From the NCBI RefSeq assembly GCF_018837975.1, contig NZ_JAGSOY010000024.1, forward strand, positions 1-64,000: 64,000 nucleotides of DNA, in the 5' to 3' direction. The translations under genes and the position numbers were made by a program. Of the stretch, positions 39,139-48,539 are shown one piece after another. The notes below the pieces were generated by a model that was given only the letters and a program-made list of their open reading frames with translations, had not been told where the DNA came from and did no database searches. This DNA is from Zooshikella harenae (GTDB taxonomy: Bacteria; Pseudomonadota; Gammaproteobacteria; Pseudomonadales; Zooshikellaceae). Position 1 is the first letter of the stretch, and every line of letters starts with the position of its first letter.

Positions 39139-40293
39139 TTAGGGGACTTGGGTGAGTGATTGTTGAGGTACTGTTTCTGGTGCCTCAAGTTCTTCCAGTT
39201 TAGCTTGAAGCCTTGCCATCTGCTCATCTTTAAGAACTAGCAGACGTTTTAATGTTTTAATTTGTTCCTGTAAATCACCCAGTCGCGATTTCAACTCGTC
39301 ATTTTCGCGTTTAGCTTTGTCCAGTTGTTCTTGGGTGACGGTGAGTGTCGTATTGTAGGATGCGTCTGACGTATGAGTTTGTACCTCAGTATTTCCACTT
39401 GCGGTTGGGTCAGCATGGGTAACAATGGTTAGCCTGTCTGTCGCATTTTTACTTTTGGAAAAGACTGGAGAGTCTTGATGAGTTGCATCTAAAGGGGGGG
39501 CAGTTAACGAGTTTGGATCATTTGTCTGAGCCGCGAGTAGCTCTGTTGATTCTTGTGGGGTAATAACAGCGATTTGCGCTTTGCTTGGTACTCTTAACAC
39601 TTTACCCCGTTTTAATAGATTGATGTTGTTATTGATAAAGGCGTGAGGGTTGAGTGCTTGTAAAGCAATCATCATTTGTTGGATGCTGATTGATTTGCTT
39701 GGACGAACGTCTCTTGCGATTTCCCACAAGGTGTCGTTTGCTTTAATCGTGTAGCTTTCTGTTTGCTGTAATGAAGGACTATTACTGGCTGGGGGTGCAT
39801 TGCCGGTTTGGGGGTCTGATGAGCTATCGGCTATTTGATACTGGGTGGCGTTAAAATCCAGTGTGGGTGTCGTTGATGTCGGCGCGGGGGGATCAAGTAG
39901 CAAAGTATATTGGCGGAGGAGTCGTCCTGTCGGCCATTCAGTTTCAATAACAAAATTTAAAAAAGGCTCTCGTATGGGTTGATTACTGGTGACTTCAATA
40001 TAGGCTGTGCCATTAGGGCGAGTAACGGTCTTGAATTGTAAGTGCTGTAAAATATTTACAGGCTCAACCCCAGCCTGGTAGAAAGCAGATTGGTTCGCCA
40101 GGCGCGCATGTATTGCACTGACAGATGTTGTACGATCGTTAGGAATAAGCACTTCAATATGTGACTTTAAAGGCTCATTCATCACTGAAAAAAGGCTTGC
40201 ATCCCCCAACTGTAAAGCATGTATTGGCGCTGTGAATACAGTTGAAACTGAGGATAGTATCCCGGAAAATAAAACGGCTTTTTTGTTTGTCAT
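39139..40293 (-). CDS. FimV-like LysM protein, short form
   Basis: This 384-residue protein resembles only the N-terminal part of FimV/HubP. It has a signal peptide (about 1-27, ending HA), the FimV N-terminal domain (LQLGDASLFSVMNEPLKSHIEVLIPND, VTSNQPIREPFLNFVIE, GRLLRQYTLLLDPP), then a LysM domain (SYTIKANDTLWEIARDVRP) and a coiled coil (about 315-370). The single membrane segment and the long cytoplasmic TPR domain of full FimV are missing. I place the start at the ATG at 40293 (MTNKKAVLF). It may be a secondary, periplasmic FimV paralogue that binds peptidoglycan; the full-length gene should lie elsewhere. Confidence 0.8.
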   Translation of the reverse strand: MTNKKAVLFSGILSSVSTVFTAPIHALQLGDASLFSVMNEPLKSHIEVLIPNDRTTSVSAIHARLANQSAFYQAGVEPVNILQHLQFKTVTRPNGTAYIEVTSNQPIREPFLNFVIETEWPTGRLLRQYTLLLDPPAPTSTTPTLDFNATQYQIADSSSDPQTGNAPPASNSPSLQQTESYTIKANDTLWEIARDVRPSKSISIQQMMIALQALNPHAFINNNINLLKRGKVLRVPSKAQIAVITPQESTELLAAQTNDPNSLTAPPLDATHQDSPVFSKSKNATDRLTIVTHADPTASGNTEVQTHTSDASYNTTLTVTQEQLDKAKRENDELKSRLGDLQEQIKTLKRLLVLKDEQMARLQAKLEELEAPETVPQQSLTQVP

Positions 40294-40344
40294 GGTATTT
40301 TTTAGCAAGCTGTAAAATGTCTGGTAGTCTGCTTTTGGCATCAC

Positions 40345-40806
40345 AATAAAAATGCTGTACTACAAAAGAAGACTATGCTCTTCCGTGCCAAAGACTTAAT
40401 CTATCTTGATCCATAGCGTTTTCGGACTGCTTTTTAAGGGGATTGTTTAATCACCCTTGATACTGCTTACAACACTTTCTAAGGCGTTATAGGTATATAA
40501 GACGCTCGTTGTAAAGTGTTAAATTCTTACAGTGGCTATCTTGCCATTTATGATGTATACAACAGGAACCGTTCACCTGTAAAGCTTGAATATGATTTTA
40601 GCAGATAAAATCCTGTATTTACTTCGTGAAAGTCAGATATTGCCGTGTATTGCATTGTATCCATTGCAACTAAATTTATAGCTATAAAAGATATTTATTA
40701 TTACTGTGAGTATAGTGGTTATTAAGAGTATAGCGGCTATCGTCAGTAGAGATTAAGCATTATTAGCTGGCCGTGGATGGTTCTAGCCCATTATTGTTTT
40801 CATTTT
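40345..40806. other. intergenic region, FimV-like to GGDEF-EAL gene
   Basis: About 460 A+T-rich bases that should hold the FimV-like promoter and the end of the GGDEF-EAL transcript. I see no supported gene, RNA or operator. Confidence 0.5.
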
Positions 40807-42852
40807 TCAGGCGGCTTTGTGGTTTTTTTTTACGTATTGTTGAAACTGTTCGGATGAAACGGGTTTGCTGTAGAAATACCCCTGGCCCTCTTCACAGCCT
40901 TGACTGATAATATAATCCTCGTGCTCCTGGGTTTCTACGCCTTCTGCAATAACTTTCAGTCCTAAGCTTTTACCTAGCTGAATGATTGCTCTTACGATGG
41001 CAGAATTATCTTCATCTTGAATGACATCTTGCATGAACCCTTTGTCAATTTTTATTTTATCGAAGGGTAGTTTTTTCAAATAACTTAGAGAGGAATAACC
41101 TGTACCAAAATCATCAATGGCGATCATTACGCCAGAACGTTTAATACTTTCAAGTCGTGCTGCAGCGAGAGATACATCATCCATGATACTCGTCTCAGTG
41201 ACCTCTAGCTCCATACAGTAAGGTGGTATTGAATATTTTTGTAATGTTTCGGTAATGACTTCTTCAATATTTTCCTGGCGCAATTGTATCGCTGATAAAT
41301 TCACCGCCATACGGAATTCTTCAAAGCCCATATTATGCCAAAACTGAAGCTGTTGAGCAGCTTGTTGAAGTACCCACTCTCCAATAGGGATAATGGATAA
41401 ATTCTTTTCAGCTAATGGAATGAATAATTCTGGAGAAATAAAACCTTTATCTGGATGTATCCAGCGTAAAAGTGCTTCTGCGCCAATGACGCGGTTTGTG
41501 GAATAATCAATTTGAGGTTGGTAGACTAAGTGTAACTCTTTATTTTCTAACGCTTTAAGCAGGTCTTTTTCTAGTTGTTTGCGGATACGCATTTCAGTAT
41601 CCACACTGGCAATATAGAATTGGAAGCGGTTTTGACTGCGGGATTTTGCCAGTGTCATTGTTTGCTCTGCTTTTTGTAGCAGTTTTTCAGGATTACTTCC
41701 ATCCTCAGGAAATAATGTGATACCTATGGTAGCCCGAATACCAATAGGTTCATTGTTGATAACAAAAGGTTCTTCTACATCATTTAAGACATTTTGAGCT
41801 AGCTCTGCGGCCTCGTAAGGTTGTTCAATATTATCCTGAATAATGGCAAACTGGTCTCCTCCCAAGCGGCCAACGGCGCGTACGCTGCTACGCTGGTTAC
41901 GTAAACGGTCCGCTAGTGCCATCAAAATATGGTCACCAACTTTATAGGTAAACTGCTCATTTACGCCTTTAAAATCATCAATCCCACAGCATAAAATGGC
42001 TACGAGACAATTTTTGCCTCCCGCTTCTTGTAATATTCGCTGTAGTTGTTTTTGTAGCATAACCCGATTAGGTAAACCTGTCAGAAAGTCATATTGGGCA
42101 AGACGAAGTACGTGAGCCTCTGCTTTTTGGCGCTTAGTATTATTGCGGTCTATTGACTCAAGTAGCTGATTGGCTGTTCGGATCCAAATCCCCATCTCAT
42201 TTTTTTCGTTACCCTTCAGCATGGGAATCTTTTTTTGACCAGGATGATCTGGATTAATATGGGATAAATTATCAATTATTCGGGTAAGGGGTTTGGTCAA
42301 TAGAATGGTGTAGATTAAATAGAGCACTGTAGCCATAGCGATGGCACGTAAAATGCCAGAGGCAAAAATGATAATACTACGATTTACAAACTCTGAACCA
42401 CTGAGCGCCGTGTCGATAGTGATCATCAGATCACCATAGTATTCGCTGTAAGGCAGTCGTCCGAATAGGTTTACTTTGTATGTTCGTTCGGTATTAAAGA
42501 TTTTATCAGTAAACCATCGATAGGGGGTGCTGGTGAGAGGCCGACGTTTCTCTGCAAGCATGGGTTCATCTGGGTGCCCAATAGCTGCATAACGGATAGA
42601 TTGATTTTCGAATAAGCCTTCAACAACCTGCGATGCCATTTCTTTATCCAAGCTATACACGGCCTGAATCGCTGGGTCGCGAACCATAGCCAGCATCGCA
42701 TAGGCTTGGTTATCAATGGTCTCGTCGGAGCTGTATGCATCAAAAACGATTTGCGCGACACTCAAGACTACACCCACGAGGAATGCAGAAAATAACACCA
42801 CGCGCAGTAACTTAACAGATAACCGATCTCTTTTAGGTATTGTTAAAGCCAA
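40807..42852 (-). CDS. GGDEF-EAL protein (diguanylate cyclase/phosphodiesterase)
   Basis: This 681-residue membrane protein has an N-terminal membrane segment (about 15-37), a periplasmic sensor (about 38-155), a second membrane segment (about 158-184), a HAMP-like linker, a GGDEF domain (about 250-410) with GGDQF at 331-335, and an EAL domain (about 425-675). The EAL domain has E459-A-L with LLRW and the DDFGTGYSSL metal-loop motif intact, so phosphodiesterase activity is likely. GGDQF changes one catalytic Glu to Gln, so the cyclase half may be only regulatory. The start is TTG at 42852 with GAGGGA 7 bases upstream. Confidence 0.93.
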   Translation of the reverse strand: MALTIPKRDRLSVKLLRVVLFSAFLVGVVLSVAQIVFDAYSSDETIDNQAYAMLAMVRDPAIQAVYSLDKEMASQVVEGLFENQSIRYAAIGHPDEPMLAEKRRPLTSTPYRWFTDKIFNTERTYKVNLFGRLPYSEYYGDLMITIDTALSGSEFVNRSIIIFASGILRAIAMATVLYLIYTILLTKPLTRIIDNLSHINPDHPGQKKIPMLKGNEKNEMGIWIRTANQLLESIDRNNTKRQKAEAHVLRLAQYDFLTGLPNRVMLQKQLQRILQEAGGKNCLVAILCCGIDDFKGVNEQFTYKVGDHILMALADRLRNQRSSVRAVGRLGGDQFAIIQDNIEQPYEAAELAQNVLNDVEEPFVINNEPIGIRATIGITLFPEDGSNPEKLLQKAEQTMTLAKSRSQNRFQFYIASVDTEMRIRKQLEKDLLKALENKELHLVYQPQIDYSTNRVIGAEALLRWIHPDKGFISPELFIPLAEKNLSIIPIGEWVLQQAAQQLQFWHNMGFEEFRMAVNLSAIQLRQENIEEVITETLQKYSIPPYCMELEVTETSIMDDVSLAAARLESIKRSGVMIAIDDFGTGYSSLSYLKKLPFDKIKIDKGFMQDVIQDEDNSAIVRAIIQLGKSLGLKVIAEGVETQEHEDYIISQGCEEGQGYFYSKPVSSEQFQQYVKKNHKAA

Positions 42853-43530
42853 TCACAGTCCCTCTTTTACAACGTGACGTTCTTGGGGTCTGTACCACTT
42901 CCAGTATGCGAAATGTTTTATCATTCGTCAAAACGCTTAAATATTCAGATTTGTAATAATAAGCCACTAAATTAATTAGTGTACTTATTCAGTAAGGTAA
43001 CAAATTGAATAAGTATACCCTTTGTTATGAGTATATTTTGTTTTATTAACACTATCTAAAGGTGGAACACCCAATATGGATTTTTCCAAAAAAGGGTATA
43101 GTGCCCTTTAAATACTTCATGAGTAACTTATTAATCAGATTAGCTAAATACTGGATATAAGAAAGTCAAAAATATTATTTTATTCGTGGTATGAGTAGTC
43201 TCCTAATATGGTTGCTCTGTGCTCCATTATCATGGTGAAAAAGAAATGGTTACTATTTTTAATTAGTATTTTAATTTAAGTATTCATTCACGCTACGACT
43301 ATCATAAATCAGCTTATAAACAATTGTTTTAGTGTGTATCATTGCAGCGTTGGGAGCAGCCCTCGGTGGACACTTCGCTATGTTGTTGAGGGCATTTCAG
43401 AATGCATGTTTTCCTTATACTCTGCGGTCCTTCGAGCAGTGTTTTCTTGTGCTCACAAAAAAATCACCACTTTTAGGGGGGCGCTTTTGCTTAATTGTGT
43501 TTTGAAATAAATAATGTGTGTTCAAAAAAA
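42853..43530. other. intergenic region, GGDEF-EAL gene to QueD-like gene
   Basis: About 680 A+T-rich bases with the promoter of the GGDEF-EAL gene at the left. A long-range stem GCCCTC (43359-43364) / GAGGGC (43388-43393) lies near the end of the QueD-like transcript. No gene is supported. Confidence 0.5.
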
Positions 43531-44382
43531 TTATACTGTAGCAATTGCCCCTTTTTTATAGCCTTCATAGGCTTGTACAGTAACATCTTGATTTGGGATA
43601 TCTTTTTTTATTTCTTGTGCTAAGTGTTGGGCAATTAGCTCTACTGTTGTGTCTGTTTGGAAAAAATAACAGCGTTTTTTATTAATGGTCAACTCAAAAT
43701 AGCCTTGCGGTGCTTGGTAACCACATTTTATATAGGTAAAGCCATTCTGCTCAAATTGTTCCAAAATATCTGTTTCAGTCACAAGGTAAATATCCCGCCA
43801 TTGCTTGGCCCATTGTTGTGCTAATTGGGGGGCGGGCTTACCATCTAGCTTAATTTTTAGCGGTGATCGGTGTCCATGTGCAATGCGCTGGCAGTCGCCA
43901 TGATGCTTTTTCAAACCATGACTGTAATGGTAATAGGACTCTTGAATCGCTTGGGGGTATAGGTTTACAGACACAGAATCGACATTGTCAGGTACAACAC
44001 TTTTTAGGTGATTTTCAACTACCGCTTTTAATGTTAATGGCGTAATGCTATCAACAGGAATAGGGACAATGGCAGCTTTAGGGGCTAGACAGTGAATAAT
44101 GCCATCCTGGGATGTCGAGAGGGTTACTTCACGCGTTTTATCATGATCAACCAGTTGGATAGCATCACAATGGGAAGGTACAACAAGTGTATGATCAATG
44201 GTACTGTCAATGGCTTGCTTAATGTCTTTTTTTACATTGCCAAAATCAAACACCATACCTTGTTCGTTAAGTGAGCCATCAAGTACTACATCGACTAACC
44301 AACTTTCGCCGACGAGACCACGCTCAGGGCATAAATAGGAAAAGTCAATAACGGTTAGCTGTTCAACAAATAAAGATGCCAT
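43531..44382 (-). CDS. 6-carboxytetrahydropterin synthase-like protein, tandem T-fold
   Basis: This 283-residue protein contains two QueD/PTPS-like halves. The first half (about 1-120) keeps the GMVFDFGNVKKDIKQAID-DHTLV part of the active site but has lost the early zinc-ligand part. The second half (about 135-283) keeps YSHGLKKHHGDCQRIAHGHRS, with the zinc-type H and C-x3-HGH pattern, but lacks the late part. The two halves together could rebuild one site. QueD makes 6-carboxytetrahydropterin for queuosine. It stands alone here, upstream and divergent from bioA, with no queC/queE next to it. Confidence 0.85.
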   Translation of the reverse strand: MASLFVEQLTVIDFSYLCPERGLVGESWLVDVVLDGSLNEQGMVFDFGNVKKDIKQAIDSTIDHTLVVPSHCDAIQLVDHDKTREVTLSTSQDGIIHCLAPKAAIVPIPVDSITPLTLKAVVENHLKSVVPDNVDSVSVNLYPQAIQESYYHYSHGLKKHHGDCQRIAHGHRSPLKIKLDGKPAPQLAQQWAKQWRDIYLVTETDILEQFEQNGFTYIKCGYQAPQGYFELTINKKRCYFFQTDTTVELIAQHLAQEIKKDIPNQDVTVQAYEGYKKGAIATV

Positions 44383-44634
44383 AAAACTTAAGTCTAGTGA
44401 TTAAACAAGTGATTTTACCTTATTCTAGGGGGACGAAAACACCCTTACTTTGTATTGATGGTGTCTTTATTAAAAATAGGCCATTACATCATTGGCTGGC
44501 TAAATCTGTTTGTAACGCTGTGAGGTGGTTGAGATATAGTGTGTCAGCCGTTAGCATCTTTTTTAGATGTGCCTTAAACCATCATTTAACATGTTTGAGT
44601 AATACCCATAGCAGATAACTAAAGGAGTAAGACT

Positions 44635-45927
44635 TTGACTAAGCCGCAGGTGAGCGAGGATGATCTTGGTTTTGATGCTGCCCATATTTGGCACCCCTAT
44701 ACATCTATGCAAAACCGTTATCAGATGTTTCCAGTGGTTTCCGCCTCAGGGGTTCAGTTAACGTTGAATGATGGACGACAGCTGGTGGATGGTATGGCAT
44801 CTTGGTGGTCTGTCATTCACGGTTATAATCATCCAATATTGAATGCGGCTATTCAGCAACAGTTAGGGTTAATGGCGCATGTGATGTTTGGTGGGTTAAC
44901 CCACAAACCGGCGATCGATTTGGCTCGAAAGTTAGTCGCTATTACTCCAGAGCCTCTGCAACAGGTTTTTTTCTCTGACTCTGGGTCAGTGGCCGTTGAG
45001 GTTGCTATAAAAATGGCATTGCAATATCAGCAAGCTAAAGGAAATACTCAGAAGAAACGGCTACTAACAGTAAAGCGGGGCTATCATGGAGATACTTTTT
45101 CGGCTATGTCTGTTTGTGATCCTGAGCAGGGCATGCATATGTTATTTCAGGGGGTACTGACTGAACAACTCTTTGCTCCAGCACCTCAAAGCCCTTTTAG
45201 TGGTGCATGGCAACCTGATGAGTTGGCCGCCGTAAAGCAGTTATTTAAACAGCATCATTCCGAGATAGCCGCTTTTATTATTGAGCCTATTGTGCAAGGT
45301 GCTGGAGGCATGCGTTTTTATGCAGCAGAATATTTGGCTGAAATTAGCAAGCTTTGTAATCAATATCAGGTTTTGCTCATAGCAGATGAAATAGCCACAG
45401 GTTTCGGCCGAACCGGTAAACTTTTTGCCTGTGAGCATGCAGGCGTTGCACCTGACATATTGTGTGTAGGTAAAGCGTTGACTGGTGGCTACATGTCGTT
45501 TGCTGCAACCTTATGTACAGAAGAAGTTAGTCAAGTAATTTCCAAGGAAGGGGTGCTGATGCATGGTCCCACATTTATGGCTAACCCACTTGCGTGCAGT
45601 GTTGCTAATGCCAGCATTGATTTGCTGCTTGAGCAAGATTGGCAAGGTACTATTGCACAGATAGAACAAGGTCTTACACAGGGACTAGCATACTGTAGCT
45701 CACTACCACAGGTGGCGGATGTTAGGGTTTTGGGTGCGATAGGGGTAGTTGAGTTAAAACAACCTGTTGATATGCACCAGGTACAGCCTATGTTTGTTGA
45801 GCAGGGCATCTGGGTTCGCCCTTTTGGCAAATTGGTTTATGTTATGCCACCTTATATTATTTCAAAAGAACAGCTTACCTTACTTTGCCAAGGCATTTGT
45901 AATGTGATTACTCAGTTGGGGGAATGA
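44635..45927 (+). CDS. bioA: adenosylmethionine-8-amino-7-oxononanoate aminotransferase
   Basis: This 430-residue PLP enzyme of class III uses S-adenosylmethionine as amino donor to make 7,8-diaminopelargonate in biotin synthesis. Family markers are HIWHPYTSMQ, MASWWSVIHGYNHP, VFFSDSGSVAVEVA, YHGDTFSAMSV, LIADEIATGFGRTG and the PLP lysine in VGKALTGGYM. The start is TTG at 44635 with AAGGAG 7 bases before it. pepQ follows after 3 bases. No BirA operator was recognised upstream. Confidence 0.95.
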   Translation: MTKPQVSEDDLGFDAAHIWHPYTSMQNRYQMFPVVSASGVQLTLNDGRQLVDGMASWWSVIHGYNHPILNAAIQQQLGLMAHVMFGGLTHKPAIDLARKLVAITPEPLQQVFFSDSGSVAVEVAIKMALQYQQAKGNTQKKRLLTVKRGYHGDTFSAMSVCDPEQGMHMLFQGVLTEQLFAPAPQSPFSGAWQPDELAAVKQLFKQHHSEIAAFIIEPIVQGAGGMRFYAAEYLAEISKLCNQYQVLLIADEIATGFGRTGKLFACEHAGVAPDILCVGKALTGGYMSFAATLCTEEVSQVISKEGVLMHGPTFMANPLACSVANASIDLLLEQDWQGTIAQIEQGLTQGLAYCSSLPQVADVRVLGAIGVVELKQPVDMHQVQPMFVEQGIWVRPFGKLVYVMPPYIISKEQLTLLCQGICNVITQLGE

Positions 45928-45930
45928 TAG

Positions 45931-47292
45931 ATGGATATTCAAGGACAACATGAATGGCAATCTTTATACAAAGAGCATGTAGCTGTGTTAATGGAAAGGT
46001 TGCAGCAAAGTTTAATTGAAAATAAATTTGATGGTGTGTTGATTTATTCTGGTACGTCACCAGTCGCATTTCGAGATGACAACCCTTATCCTTTTAAAGC
46101 AAATCCTCATTTTAAGCATTGGTTGCCATTGCCAGAACATCCTGGTTGTATGCTCTGGATAACACCAGGCATTAAACCAAAACTATTTTATTTACAGCCA
46201 AAAGATTTTTGGCATGCAACTCCGCCAGAACCTGAAGGTTTTTGGCTCACTGAATGGGACATAAATATTGTTCATTCTGTGTCTGAGATTCGACAGAAGT
46301 TAGCCATTGATTGGAATAAAATGGCTTTTATTGGTGAAGTAACAGAAGAATTATTTGACTGGCCTGTTCAACATATTAACCCTAAACCTTTGCTTGCTCA
46401 TTTAGAATATAATAGAGCTTATAAAACGGCATATGAACAGCAGTGTTTAAGAATGGCTAATAGACGAGCCGTTATGGGACATAATGCGGCTTATCAAGCT
46501 TGGCGCTCAGGAAAAACTGAGTTAGAAACACATGGTGCTTATTTAATGGCATGTCAGTTAAGAGAAAGTCAGTTGCCTTATGATAGTATTGTGGCTTTCA
46601 ATGATCATAGTGCCATTTTGCATTATGACCATTATTTAACAAGTGCAACAGCTGAAATGAAAAGCTTTTTACTTGATGCGGGCGCTGTTTACAATGGTTA
46701 TATTGCGGATATTACGCGAACCTATTGTGCAGGTGAATCTCAAGTGTTCAGTGAGCTTATCCAAGCACTTGATCTTGCACAACAAAAATTAATTTCAGAA
46801 ATCAAACCAGGAATTTCATTTGTAGACTTACATGAAAGGATGCATGAAGCAGTAGCGGTATTGTTAAACCAATTTGAAATTGTTAATTTGCCTGTAGAGC
46901 AAATTATTAATAATGAAATTACACATGTATTTTTCCCTCATGGACTTGGGCATTTGATTGGTGTGCAAACGCATGATATTGGTGGGTGGCAGAAAAATAT
47001 CAATGGTGAAATGTTTGAATCTCATTCAAAACATCCATTTTTACGTTTATTGCGGCCATTAAATATTGGTGTAGCTGCCACAATAGAGCCAGGTATTTAT
47101 TTTATTCCAATGCTACTAAAAACATTACGTGAAAGTGAATATAGCAAGTGGGTTAACTGGCCGCTAATTGATAAATTATGTGGTTTTGGTGGTATTCGTA
47201 TAGAGGATACTATAATTATTAATCATCAAAGCACTGAAAATATTACACGAGAAGCTTTTGCTCTAGCCTCCGAAATAGATTTTTCTTTATAG
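45931..47292 (+). CDS. pepQ: Xaa-Pro dipeptidase
   Basis: This 453-residue M24 metallopeptidase cleaves dipeptides with C-terminal proline. The N-terminal domain carries the PepQ-specific run FDGVLIYSGTSPVAFRDDNPYPFKANPHFKHW. The C-terminal pita-bread domain has the five metal ligands in context: LLDAGAVYNGYIADITRTY (two Asp), HGLGHLIGVQTHD (His), ATIEPGIYF (Glu) and GIRIEDT (Glu). It is only 3 bases after bioA and is likely co-transcribed, an unusual but simple pairing. It is followed by a terminator. Confidence 0.95.
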   Translation: MDIQGQHEWQSLYKEHVAVLMERLQQSLIENKFDGVLIYSGTSPVAFRDDNPYPFKANPHFKHWLPLPEHPGCMLWITPGIKPKLFYLQPKDFWHATPPEPEGFWLTEWDINIVHSVSEIRQKLAIDWNKMAFIGEVTEELFDWPVQHINPKPLLAHLEYNRAYKTAYEQQCLRMANRRAVMGHNAAYQAWRSGKTELETHGAYLMACQLRESQLPYDSIVAFNDHSAILHYDHYLTSATAEMKSFLLDAGAVYNGYIADITRTYCAGESQVFSELIQALDLAQQKLISEIKPGISFVDLHERMHEAVAVLLNQFEIVNLPVEQIINNEITHVFFPHGLGHLIGVQTHDIGGWQKNINGEMFESHSKHPFLRLLRPLNIGVAATIEPGIYFIPMLLKTLRESEYSKWVNWPLIDKLCGFGGIRIEDTIIINHQSTENITREAFALASEIDFSL

Positions 47293-47310
47293 CTAATTTA
47301 TTAAAATGCA

Positions 47311-47331
47311 AAAACGCTAAAAAAGCGTTTT
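47311..47331. terminator. intrinsic terminator after pepQ
   Basis: A perfect 8-bp stem AAAACGCT (47311-47318) / AGCGTTTT (47324-47331) with loop AAAAA runs into further T residues. A-rich on one side and T-rich on the other, so it could work in both directions. It separates the housekeeping block from the accessory stretch. Confidence 0.85.
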
Positions 47332-47518
47332 TGCGGCTTTCTTTTTTGAATTATTATATGCGAACAAAAGAAATATATCTTTCATGGAATTGTATTATAT
47401 GATTTGAGTGATATTTTGTCGTTTGTTTTTACATTTTTAAATTTAACTATTCTGTAGTAAACATAAAATAATATTTTTTTATCTTGAAAGACAAAGACTT
47501 AGTTTTTTTTACCCTTTT

Positions 47519-47534
47519 TGGCACAGTAATTGTT
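47519..47534 (+). promoter_or_regulatory. sigma-54-like promoter of the PEP-CTERM gene
   Basis: TGGCAC (47519-47524), five bases, then TTGTT (47530-47534) matches the -24/-12 consensus TGGCAC-N5-TTGCA except that the -12 GC is GT. It is placed about 40 bases before the ATG with room for a short leader. PEP-CTERM systems are commonly controlled by the PrsK/PrsR pair with RpoN, which fits. Confidence 0.6.
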
Positions 47535-47575
47535 ATTACGCAGGGGTAGCATGAGTTTCAATAAAGGGTAAAAAA

Positions 47576-48451
47576 ATGACTAAGCTAAAACCACTGATTT
47601 ATGCCTGTGCGCTGACTGCACTAAGCTGCGGTATGACGTATGCTGATGATATTTATCTTGATGTAGGTACAAGTTTTAATGCAACAGATGCGGACTCATT
47701 AACTGATGATTTTGAAAAACTATTGTTTAGTGTGATTGCCACATCTACTTATACAATTGATGACAATATTTTTGGTGGTGATGATACTGCGCTTGATACT
47801 GGTGACAAGGTGGTTGATACCGGTCACTCAAATATTGGTTCTTTAGAGACAAGTGCTGCAGCGGCTTTAGTGGGTCCTGCGTTAGAAGGATTTAATAACG
47901 ACTGGGGATTAACAATTGATTATACAATCAGTGGTTATACCGTTGTAGGTCCAGGTGGTATTCCAGATGAGTTAGCAGCGGTCTTTACAGATGGTACAGC
48001 AAATATCTTTTTTGATGACTTTATGGGGACAGAAACGAAAGTATTGGAATTAGCCCTAACATCAAGCATGATTGAACCCACAAATGTATTGTTGACTGGT
48101 ATTGTTGATTACAGCTGGTGTGATCCAGCATGTGGATCGTTTGTTGAAGATTTCTTTAACTTCTCAGATCTTATTGCAGGAGAGCATGCTTTTTATGACA
48201 TCTGGGCGCTCGATCTTACGCCTCCAATTAGTATTATGTGGCGTTTAGATACCAATATTGATGAGGCAGCTGTTGTTTCGCCTGAGCCTATTTTTGAAGG
48301 TTCTACTACGTGGACACGTGAAACAGAGCTATCCCCCACGATTCAATTTGTACCTGAGCCCGGCACATATGGGACAATGTTGTTAGGTTTAGGGTTATTA
48401 TTCTTCTCTCAGCGTCGCCGAATGACCTATGCATTAACAGGTGAGCATTAA
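47576..48451 (+). CDS. PEP-CTERM sorting-signal protein
   Basis: This 291-residue exported protein has an N-terminal signal peptide (KPLIYACALTALSCGMTYA) and a C-terminal PEP-CTERM tripartite signal starting near residue 259: VPEPG, the hydrophobic segment TYGTMLLGLGLLFF, and the basic SQRRR. Such proteins are recognised by exosortase (EpsH/XrtA) and delivered to the cell surface or floc matrix. A further nine residues follow the basic cluster, more than usual. The middle is acidic and Asp/Gly/Thr-rich with one Cys pair (WCDPACG). No exosortase gene is visible in the window. GGG before AAAAAATG supports the start. Confidence 0.88.
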   Translation: MTKLKPLIYACALTALSCGMTYADDIYLDVGTSFNATDADSLTDDFEKLLFSVIATSTYTIDDNIFGGDDTALDTGDKVVDTGHSNIGSLETSAAAALVGPALEGFNNDWGLTIDYTISGYTVVGPGGIPDELAAVFTDGTANIFFDDFMGTETKVLELALTSSMIEPTNVLLTGIVDYSWCDPACGSFVEDFFNFSDLIAGEHAFYDIWALDLTPPISIMWRLDTNIDEAAVVSPEPIFEGSTTWTRETELSPTIQFVPEPGTYGTMLLGLGLLFFSQRRRMTYALTGEH

Positions 48452-48477
48452 TAGATGTCTGTTCACATGCTATGTAT

Positions 48478-48501
48478 ATATACTCATAGTAATGAGTATA
48501 T
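48478..48501. terminator. first of two tandem hairpins after the PEP-CTERM gene
   Basis: Perfect 10-bp stem ATATACTCAT (48478-48487) / ATGAGTATAT (48492-48501) with loop AGTA, 26 bases after the stop codon. There is no T-tract, so it may protect the mRNA 3' end or act as a weak stop. Confidence 0.5.
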
Positions 48502-48513
48502 TAAGTGAGAAAT

Positions 48514-48539
48514 ATTAAGCACAAAGGAATGTGCTTAAT
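48514..48539. terminator. second tandem hairpin after the PEP-CTERM gene
   Basis: Perfect 10-bp stem ATTAAGCACA (48514-48523) / TGTGCTTAAT (48530-48539) with a 6-base loop, twelve bases after the first hairpin. It is followed by CTCTTAG rather than a T run. Confidence 0.55.

Noticed and set aside
44383-44634. BirA operator upstream of bioA
   Set aside because: No TTGT-AACC type dyad could be found; the TTG start and its ribosome site are clear without it.
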